From Amoebophrya sp. AT5.2 (Eukaryota; Sar; Dinophyceae; Syndiniales; Amoebophryaceae): 10,473 nt of DNA. Both the position numbers and the translations under genes were made by a program. Numbering within the stretch: position 1 is the first letter of the stretch; each line of letters starts with the position of its first letter. The stretch is from the NCBI GenBank assembly GCA_005223375.1, contig RXOD01006394.1, forward strand, positions 1-10,473. Direction: 5' to 3'. Shown in pieces: positions 1-7,800 of the stretch. The notes under the pieces were generated by a model. The model was not told the origin of the DNA, searched no databases, and saw only the letters and a program-made list of their open reading frames with translations.

Positions 1-117
1 CCGCCGATGTAATAACTGTTGCAAGACTCCGCGTCCGCCGCCGGGGGAAGTGAAGGAAGCGCCGGTTCCTCCACTTCCCCCGGCGGCGGCCGCGGGGATT
101 GATGCCGACTCCAGCAT
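1..117 (-). CDS. Candidate Ala/Gly/Ser-rich open segment running off the window
   Basis: The minus-strand frame from ATG at 117-115 stays open for 39 codons to the window edge (MLESASIPAAAAGGSGG and on, ending QQLLHRR). Two more in-frame ATGs lie just upstream (126-121). Third positions are G/C-rich like the confirmed exons. It could be the first exon of a gene, or an exon following the candidate at 430-278; I found no clear acceptor between them. GC-rich low-complexity DNA can stay open by chance. Confidence 0.28.
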   Translation of the reverse strand, partial: MLESASIPAAAAGGSGGTGASFTSPGGGRGVLQQLLHRR

Positions 118-277
118 GCTCATCATAGATAGTTCGAATTCATTGTGCTTACATCAGTTTGTTGCGACTCCATACAGCCGGTATTCGTACCATCAAATTC
201 ACAATCACAACATTTCAGCACGACTAAGATTATAGTGGTGGACGTGGAGGTGGTCGTGGTGCTCCTACTATACTTAC

Positions 278-430
278 AACACGAGAAAATACCCAACAAA
301 AGCAAGAGCAGCAAGAGACGTGAATTTTGTCAGGCCGTTTTGGCTTCTCCGGGTCCGAGTGCTGTACAACGGGTGCAGCGACGACGCGCAGCGCCGCCTG
401 CCGGTCTGTGGATTCATTCGACGAAGGAAG
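278..430 (-). CDS. Candidate internal exon of an unidentified gene
   Basis: On the minus strand a good acceptor (CATTTTCCCAG|CTTCC, very like that of gene 2 intron 4) is followed by 51 open codons in phase 0, up to a consensus donor GTT|GTAAGTATAG. The product has an acidic/basic middle (HSDPEKPKRPDKIHV) and an odd Cys-rich end. Orientation matches the two genes to the right, so this may be a third tandem gene. A competing plus-strand reading of the same DNA, after an acceptor TTTTGTCAG at about 332, is also open and has slightly more G/C in third positions. I do not recognise either product. Confidence 0.33.
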
Positions 431-1354
431 CTGGGAAAATGTATACGAGGACGTAGAAGTAGACCTTCAGCACATCCTTCCACATCGATAAGAACCGAAA
501 AAAGGACCGCACTGAGACTGACATAGATACTTAGCTTCAACAGGACCGAAAAGGAAAGAACAAGAAGCAAACCCAAACCGACACCGACAGTAATTCCGTA
601 CTGGATAAAGATGCATACTCGGTTGCTGCATTTTCGTTGCGTCCGAGTTCTGCTGCGGTTGTGCATTTTCGTTGCGTCCGAGTACCGTGGATCGAGGCAG
701 ACTGCAGAAGCAAATTTCTCGTAGTCATCCAAGGAGACGGGATCGCTATACTTGTATTCGGCTGTTCAAGAATGAGAATCGGGAACCGATCACTCTCACT
801 GACAACAATGGTACAAGATACTCGATGAAATTCCTTTTAGATTCGCCGCGGAGTTCAAGTTCAAGTTCATTTTATTTAGAATGGGCGACAGACATCGCTG
901 CTAGAGAAGTGTTTTTCGAAATAATATCTGTTCGAGAAGTGTGGTATTCATTGCACTGCACTTACAGTACACGTACAGTAGAGGCATTGATTTTTTTAAT
1001 ACAGGATCGACAAATACAACGAGGTACTCAGACGGAAAAGACAGGATCGAGGAGCGGGAGAGACCATCATGAGACTGCAACGTGAAGACCTCATCGAGTT
1101 CTAGCACGACGCTCTCGAGGACGTAGCTACTCCTCGCTCTGGCAAGTCACTGCTGACGAGGGTAGACATGTAGACGCGCCCCCCCAATTTTAAAAGCAAC
1201 TTGCTCGTTGTTCTACCGGAAGGGGTAAGTAGCAGTCGGCTGTCCCTTTTTCTCGCGGCGTTCGGTTCACCAGGGGACTACAATTATGAACCTTGCTACC
1301 GCCTAGAAGTAAGAACTGGGCGCCCCTCCGGCGTCAAAAGGTGCTGTAGGTAGT
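431..1354. other. Stretch without a confident gene
   Basis: Downstream of the gene 2 stop. It probably holds that gene's 3' untranslated region plus intergenic or intronic DNA of a possible third gene. Composition is more A/T-rich and Ser/Thr-coding repeats give chance open frames, including a plus-strand one at 672-1085. A donor-like GTAAGTAGC (plus, about 1225) and a direct repeat (620-683) are the only structured items noted. Confidence 0.5.
620..683. repeat. Direct repeat, 22 bp identical, 35-bp spacing
   Basis: TGCATTTTCGTTGCGTCC plus GAGT occurs at 627-648 and again at 662-683; the similarity extends leftward through CGGTTG with one extra base. It lies in non-coding sequence. Confidence 0.85.
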
Positions 1355-4156
1355 CTAGTCCACGAATTGGTCTAATTTCTGGGCCGCCGAATCAGGTGCC
1401 CCCTTCGTCGTCGTCTGCAGTGGCGGAAGCTGTTTGTGCGTCCCTTCTACGTTCATCCCTCCTTCCTGACCGCCTGCGAGCGAGGCGGGTGCTGGTGGCA
1501 TGTTCTCCTTATCCACCAAATTTCCTGATGTCGTAGACGCGCTACCGATCGCCGTCCCGCCGGTTTTCATCGCCGTTTCCAAGCGGAAGTCGGTATGAAT
1601 TGTCCAGCTGCTAAGTGGCTTACTGTTGCTGTTCTTTAGTTTTGCTTGGTAGAACAAGACGAAGATACCCGAAAAAACAAAGAGTCACTGACATCGACAA
1701 AACACGACACTGCGCCGCGTGGACCCGTCCTGACGCGTGGTCGCTTGTGAGCCTCGATGCCCTTCATCAGACCCCCCGTTAAAAATGCCGAGAGTGAAGC
1801 ATTTCTAAATAGCCGCCTGGTGCGCCTCCCGCGATCGAGTCCTAGACATTGCTTCGCGAACCGCCCGGTCAGAGCGTTGACTGCGTTTAATACTAAACAA
1901 CATACTTACGTACACTTAGCATGCCTGGAGGGATCATGATCATAGTCGGCGCTGGCCCGCGGCTCATACTTCGGCAGGACGTCGTGTCTGCCATCCAGCA
2001 ACGTGTACGCCGGGGTGATCGGATTCGTCAGCCGCATCGTCACCAGCCCCTTCTTCAAAGAATTCACCTGCGAAGTAGCGTCGATGCGAGGATCATCCGA
2101 CTCCGACTCCGAGTCCACCGAAGAGGAAGATCATCGGCTACAATCGCTCCTCCTCATTTGACGCACTTCTTCACCTACATCTTCAAATGGAGAAGTAGGA
2201 GAAAGGTCGTCGCTAAAAATTTTTACTGAGTAAGTTGCGGCTGGTCCTGGTGCTCATCTATAGCGATACCTGTGCTCCTGGGATGTCGAAGGGGTCGTGG
2301 AAGGAGATGGGGGGTTTGGCCACCATATCGTCGTACACATGGATAGGGCGCTCGCCACAATACCGCTGCGGGTTGGCGCCTGTTGAGTATCATCATTTAT
2401 CTTCAGCCAGTGGTCCTCTTCCAGCGAAGACGCACTAAAAAATCGCCAGCTGAATCTTGATCGGTTGACTCAGATGGCCTGCTGCTCGACTCGTGCGGTT
2501 GTATTACTTAGTCGTGGTCAGTATAACTGATCAAGAACTTTCAACTTCAAGATCGGTCGAGGTCGACATCGGGTCCTCGATATAATTGACCACATCAAAA
2601 ACAAAAAAACAATAGGCCCACGTATATCTATGAGTAGGTACCGGCGATGTCTTCTTTCACGAGGCTGAGTAGTGGCTCGCCGTTTCCCCACTGGAGTTTT
2701 CTCGGCTTCGATCCCGGCACTATCCCGATCGTCGATGGCCTACTCTGCGGGGCATACAGACCTGGGAAAATTTGCAAGATGATAATTGATTTAATATAGT
2801 TCGTGTTCGTTTATGGTAAAACGTTGGACTGCTCGGGAGTCGGGACGATAGAAACGGCAAAAGAGCCCTAAAGTACCTCTCTCCTCGTTCCAGGTGTTGT
2901 AGAGGCTGGTGGTGGTTGCTTGGCTGACGCAGTACTCTGGGTCCACGGGGTTCGTTTCGCGGAAGGGGACCTTCCGCCGCGCTCCGCGGTTGATGTCCCC
3001 GACCGACATCGAGTTGTGCAGCGACGGCTTTGTCTCGCGCAGCGGTAGAAGGACGCGCCCCTTGTAGTTCGGACAGGTGTACTCAATGTCGCTGCCGTCG
3101 TTCGGGTCCCGGACGTAGTTGCGGTCCGGAATCACACGCTTCGATGAGGTTAACCTGTGTAGTGAAGTACATCACTCGTCGAGTTCGTTGTAGAGAATGA
3201 GAAAGAGATGATTACTGTTCTTACACTTCATTCACTTCATCAAGCAACCCTTAAGCAGCGGCGCGGCGCAAGTAAATGCAAAAAAGTACTCGATATCGGA
3301 GATGTCGTTTGTGTGTCTCCCGGAGAATCTCCTCGGTGATATCAGTTTCTGCGGCTGACACGACGGCAGAGTGTATACCGGCGCCAACGGGTCCACGTGT
3401 CGGGCGCCCTTGAAGATCTGTGACGAGTAAAATGATGCGCGTCGTATTCAATTTGGTCCGGTTCGCAGTGCGTGATCCCTGCGTTTACTCGTCTTCACTT
3501 GTTCACCAAATTGTTCATCAACACAGTCCCCTGACACGCGACGGCGACTTTAGGTTTTTATACTAACTTACCACCTCTTCATCTTCTAGTACGACGAATA
3601 TCGGATTAATGGAGACAGCACCAAGTGGGCGTAATTCTAATTGTTCGAGTCTTCCGCTCCTCACCTTTACCTGTGTCTTTGCTGGTCTTGCGCCTTCGAT
3701 GTCGTAGACTGTAAGTGAAAGATCCCTTGGTCTCCGCAATGGGTTGGGGTAGCACGTCTGCGCCCGCTGCCCGAAATCTGGAGTTTGAGTTCGAGATGTG
3801 CGAGCTAGACAAAAATAATTGAACCGAGTGTCGATACATAATCATAATGCATCCATGGTGATCGTACGGGTAAAAATGTTCCCAGTAGAGGTAGACAGAG
3901 TCCTTTGCGCCGAGCTTCTACGAATGAATCTCGGGGTGCACCAGGTACTACGACTACCTGGTTCTGGTTTCTTCATGTTTCGGTACTGGTGTTTTTCGAA
4001 GAAGGGCTGCGCCTTAAAGATGTCGTCCGTCTTGAGGGAGAGGTCCTCCGCCTTCTGCGGGTAGACGTGGCCGAGCGGCACGTCCTTCGGATGAATCGTG
4101 TCCAGGAACATCGTGTCCTGACGCTTGGGAAACGGAAAATCACCCACCATCGTCAT
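1355..4156 (-). CDS. DIEGA / NPxxPxY repeat protein, 8 exons, probably alveolate-conserved
   Basis: Exons on the minus strand: 4156-3958, 3708-3671, 3417-3290, 3154-2877, 2761-2642, 2379-2270, 2067-1910, 1607-1355 (stop TAG). All seven introns are GT-AG and the phases (1, 0, 2, 1, 1, 0, 2) match at every join, giving 427 residues. A degenerate module recurs: DDIFKAQP (44-51), DIEGARP (69-75) followed by VDPLAPVYTLPS (87-98), NDISDIE (116-122), DPNDGSDIEY (138-147), GDINRGAR (174-181) followed by RETNPVDPEY (187-196), EDIAGANP (251-258), DIPGAQ (286-291) followed by RLTNPITPAYTL (303-314). The tail after about 345 is Ala/Gly/Thr-rich and looks disordered. There is no signal peptide or membrane segment. 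I recall similar DIEGA plus NPLxPxY motifs in conserved proteins of apicomplexans and ciliates, perhaps cytoskeletal, but I cannot name a function. The start is uncertain: the frame stays open upstream to 4519, and an acceptor-like GGCAG at about 4311 could add an N-terminal exon. Confidence 0.82.
1608..1909 (-). other. Gene 2 intron 7 (GT-AG, phase 2)
   Basis: 302 nt. Donor TGTAC|GTAAGTATG, acceptor GCCACTTAGCAG|CTGG. It leads into the last exon. GCTAAGTG occurs on the minus strand at the left border (1920-1913) and on the plus strand at the right border (1610-1617), a short inverted repeat that overlaps exon sequence. Confidence 0.7.
2068..2269 (-). other. Gene 2 intron 6 (GT-AG, phase 0)
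   Basis: 202 nt. Donor GCACAG|GTATCGC, acceptor GCTACTTCGCAG|GTGAAT. It falls directly after DIPGAQ and joins it to the exon with RLTNPITPAYTL. Confidence 0.82.
2380..2641 (-). other. Gene 2 intron 5 (GT-AG, phase 1)
   Basis: 262 nt. Donor GCCG|GTACCTAC, acceptor GATACTCAACAG|GCGCC. It interrupts the Gly codon of the motif EDIAGANP, so the motif exists only after splicing. Confidence 0.83.
2762..2876 (-). other. Gene 2 intron 4 (GT-AG, phase 1)
   Basis: 115 nt. Donor GAGAG|GTACTTTAG, acceptor AATTTTCCCAG|GTCTG. It is the shortest intron seen, and its donor resembles that of intron 3. Confidence 0.8.
3155..3289 (-). other. Gene 2 intron 3 (GT-AG, phase 2)
   Basis: 135 nt. Donor ATCGA|GTACTTTT, acceptor TTCACTACACAG|GTTAACC. 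It completes the Glu codon of NDISDIE. Confidence 0.75.
3418..3670 (-). other. Gene 2 intron 2 (GT-AG, phase 0)
   Basis: 253 nt. Donor ACACAG|GTAAAGG, acceptor ACTCGTCACAG|ATCTTC. It joins AKTQ to IFKGARHVDP. A longer reading of the acceptor region in another frame (about 3451-3251) is a shadow. Confidence 0.82.
3709..3957 (-). other. Gene 2 intron 1 (GT-AG, phase 1)
   Basis: 249 nt. Donor CCAG|GTAGTCG, acceptor TTCACTTACAG|TCTACG. It joins the first exon to the 38-nt exon and forms the Val codon before YDIEGARP. Confidence 0.8.
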
Positions 4157-4840
4157 CTTGAGGCGGCCGGTGCTGGTACTATCGGCGAGATGAACCGATC
4201 GGCGAGACGAAGGATTTCTCGGCTCGGATCGTTTTGAACGAGCCGCTACGAGGTCGTGGTGTGGGTAGTTGTATGTTAGTTCTTGTTGCTCCTCACGCTC
4301 AGCCTCGACAGGAGCTGCCGAGGTGTGGATCCACAAAAATATGTATCTGAGGCTTCTGATTACTGAATCTCCATTTACTGATAGTACTGAATCTCCAAAG
4401 TACAAGTATAGTAGAAGGTTTAATTTTTTCTGCAGCTGAACGGCAACGAAGGCGAAGATCGGTCGACAACAACGAAGAAATAAATCGCTCACTTCTCTTG
4501 AAATCTCCACCTCAAGCAATCTATCGCACCACGTCCACGGGCGACGATCCTATCAGGCCTCATTCGATGATCCGAAGATCAAGATCATCACCTATCATCA
4601 AGAAGTGGTTCTTGTACGATGTAGCATCTTTATTTTTTAGCAAGAATGTGTGCCCTTTGTCGTTTCGGTGGAAGCGCTCGAGAAGCCACATTGCCATGTC
4701 ACGAGCGATGGCGGAGGCGGTGGAAGGGCCGCAATTATCTATGAGAATCTCCCTCTCCAAAGAAAATCAATGATAAAAATCAATAATTGCGTTTTTTAAT
4801 CGAAGATTTCGATCCTCATCGTCCAGCTCTCTCCGCACTT
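4157..4840. other. Spacer between gene 1 stop and gene 2 start
   Basis: It must contain the 3' end of gene 1 and the 5' region of gene 2. No TATA box, polyadenylation signal or operator could be recognised. Inside it, a minus-strand stretch (about 4760-4590, with IARDMAMWLLERFHRND) has exon-like third positions and ends at a possible donor GATAG|GTGATG (phase 1). This phase would fit an acceptor GGCAG|CT at about 4311 that opens into the gene 2 frame. That would add an N-terminal extension to gene 2; I regard it as unproven. Confidence 0.45.
4361..4396. repeat. Direct repeat, 12 bp, 24-bp spacing
   Basis: TACTGAATCTCC at 4361-4372 and 4385-4396, in the spacer upstream of gene 2. No function is apparent. 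Confidence 0.8.
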
Positions 4841-7800
4841 CTACACGTTTTTCATGCCGATGTTTAGTGCCATCAGTTGTGATTGCAGTGTTTTCATGAA
4901 TTTGTCTGCTTGTTTCATCTCGTAGATGTTGATGACCGCTTTGTCTTTGTATTCCAGCTGCAGCCGCTTTGGCCGTTCCTCCTCGAACGACAGCCGTCGG
5001 ATCTGATTGATCCGCCGGCAGCTGTGCACTGTAAAAAACTTCTGGTTCTGGTTCTGCTCACCCGACTTCTGCACGACTTCTACCTCCACCTCCGACAGCA
5101 CCAGCAGGTAGTTGAGCGTGAGAAAAATGGTCCGTTGCCGCTTTTCGTGGAAGGCCAGCGCGTCGGAAGACAAGATTCCCTGGGCAACCTGCTTGAAGTC
5201 CTTCGTTGACTCCTGGAGGTTCTTCTTCGCGCGCTGCCACCAACCAACAGTCGTCGTCAGAGGTCCAGCCGGCGTGGTGGAGGACGATGTCGAAGCTGCT
5301 GCAGTCGAAGTCGATGTCGTAGTCGTAAAACTACTGCTAGAAGTGCTTTCATCTTTTGTTTTCGCCGGGGCGCGAAACTTGGTCACCTCGAAGCGGGAGG
5401 CAAGCCCAGAACGCAGAAGTCGATCAATGTCGGCGCGGGGAATCTGGTCGCCCCTCCTCAACCTTGCGAGTCGTTCCGCGTCTAATCCGGCCGCAGCCCC
5501 CACAGGCGCTGAAAAATTGTTCTCAGCCTGGTTCTGCTGCGAGGAAGTAGAAGAGAAGGTCTGAGGAGCACGACCCTGAGCCTCGGGACGAGCTCCTGCG
5601 TTTGATCCGCTTGATGCTCCACCACCTCTCGTCGAGTCTTTGTCTTCCTCTGACTTCGGGTTCGAGTCATCGTCAGAAGACTCGATGGCGAACGTGTCGT
5701 CTTCATCCTCCGAAGATTTATTTTCGCTTGCTTTCTTTGACGACTTCTTCAGCCCCTGCTTCAGCTGCGTCATCATGGTCGGCGCTCGTTTTGGAGGCGG
5801 ACTCGTCGACGCAGCAGGGTCCTCTGCCGCTCCTCTCCCAGGAGCTTCCGACGCCTTTTTGTTCATATCGGGGGCCACGACCGCCGCGCTGGTGGTTCCC
5901 GTCGTTTTCATCAACATCGGCGCGTCAGCTTGTTTCACGCTTGCGATAGCCTCCCGAAGTAGGGCCGATGGACTGGTGGGAGCACTTCGATGAGGAAGTT
6001 GCGGACCAGGGTGTTCCTTCGAAGACGACATCGGCGGTGAGGTGGATGAGGACGCCGCGCTCGTCGAGGCCACCTCGGGATCGACTTCCTCCAACGGCAG
6101 TCTTGAAGCCGGCTGGAATGAAGTTGAAGGTCGTTCGGGTTGTTCCATTCCGCCACGGAGCTTATCTGAAGAGGACGCTGTTGAGACAACAGCCGCTTTC
6201 GCCTGCAACGACTCGAAGAGACCCTGCGCCGCCCCCGAAAGCCCGCTGAACATGTCCGTGGTGGCATCGCCATGTTCGGCGGACTCAACATCTCCGGAGC
6301 GGCGCCGGGCCTCTTCATGTGGTCCGTGGTTTGGTGTTTCTGTCGACGAGGAGAGCTCCGCCGTCGCCTTCTTCAGGTTTCCCTTCAAGGAGGAGAACCA
6401 CTCGCCCGCGATTTTCTGCGTCTTCAAAAGCTTCGCGGCCGCAGCTTCTTTCGCCGCCTCGTAATTCTGGGCGCGTCGTTGTATAATTTGGGCCGCGGCG
6501 GTGGCGGATGCCGATGTTGACGAGGACGCACTACTGCTCGCCGCTGATGAAGTGGTGGAGTTCTGGTTTTCATCGTCATCTGTACGGTGAGGCTGAGGTG
6601 CGCCGTCGTCCTCGACCGTGTCTTGAGCTTCTTCTGGTCGAGGGAACAAGGCCGCAGTTTCAACAGGGTTGCCGCCTCCTGCTGCTCCACCAGGGACGAA
6701 CCCCAAACCCTCTCCAAGCATCGGAGCTTGTTCAGCAGCTCCTGGGCCCCCCACTCCAACTCCCTGTACCTCGTGCACGATCGCGCCGTAGTCGCTGCTC
6801 CTCGACGTCGCCGGGGCATCATTTTCATTTGCTGCACCAGGGACGATGGAGCGGGATGTTGACTCCCGCTCCATCCCGCGCTCCGGTGGCGCGGGAGATG
6901 GAGCGGGACTCGACCCGCCGCTGCTCGACGACGTTGAGCTCCTCGCGTGGTCAGCTTCGTGGTCATGTTGACCCCTACTTCTTTCCGCAGGACGAGCCGT
7001 TCCGCTTGGATCTGCTACTTGTTCACCCTCGTACTCCTGCAGCAGCCCCTGCTGAAACTTCTTTTTGTACACTTCGTCGACTTTCTGCTTGCCCTTCTCG
7101 AAGGCGATCGTCGCCGATTGCTCCAATTGCGTCGCCGCGGTTTGCACCCGCGCGTCCATCTTCAGCAGTGCCGAGTCCAGGTTCGTCGCCGCCGAGCTGA
7201 ACCACTTGGAGAGTTTGTCCTTCACTTGGAGAGCTTTTCCTTCACCCGAAGGCACTTGTAAAGTTCCCAATCCCATGAACTTTTCCGGCGCCACCAGCAG
7301 GCTGCCTTCCTCGTTGATGCGCATGCCGCTTTTTTTGAGTAAATGTTTGCACAGCTCGAGAAAGTCCCCCTGGACAGACAGAACGTAGGGAAAGCCGAGC
7401 TCGCGACTCAGGTTGATGATCACGTTCGCCTGGCTCCCGCCAAAAAGCAGCAAAAACTTGCCGCGGTGGGATTCGAGCGTCGCCGCCAGGGCGCGGAGGT
7501 CCTCGAGCTCGGTGGACTGCCCAATCTCCAGAGAACCGACCACGCGGCACTGCGGGGGCAGGAACTTAAAACCTCTGCTCTCGTGAAGATGTTGTAGTAG
7601 TTCCTCTTTTTTGATATTTTCCGATGTTTCGTCACCCTCACTCGAGGATCGAGAGCCCGCGTCTAAAGGGCTTTCGCCGTGGTCTGCGCGAGCCGACAAG
7701 AGCGTCGCCGCACTGGGAGCTAACGCGGAAAACCAGTCGTCGGCCGCAGAAGGGCTGTTGAAGTAGAAAATTTGATTTGATAAGAAAAATAATTTTTGCC

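Noticed and set aside
672..1085. A plus-strand gene of 137 codons
   Set aside because: A/T-rich third positions, Ser-run from an AGTTC-type repeat, no recognisable family, and no supporting splice or neighbour context.
3251..3451. Minus-strand frame starting MNTTRIILL
   Set aside because: It is the wrong frame over exon 3 of gene 2; the adjacent frame carries the motif VDPLAPVYTLPS and fits both splice phases.
5112..7388. Several plus-strand open frames opposite the last exon of gene 1
   Set aside because: They mirror a G/C-third low-complexity coding region; the minus-strand frame is continuous for 971 codons and carries the domains.
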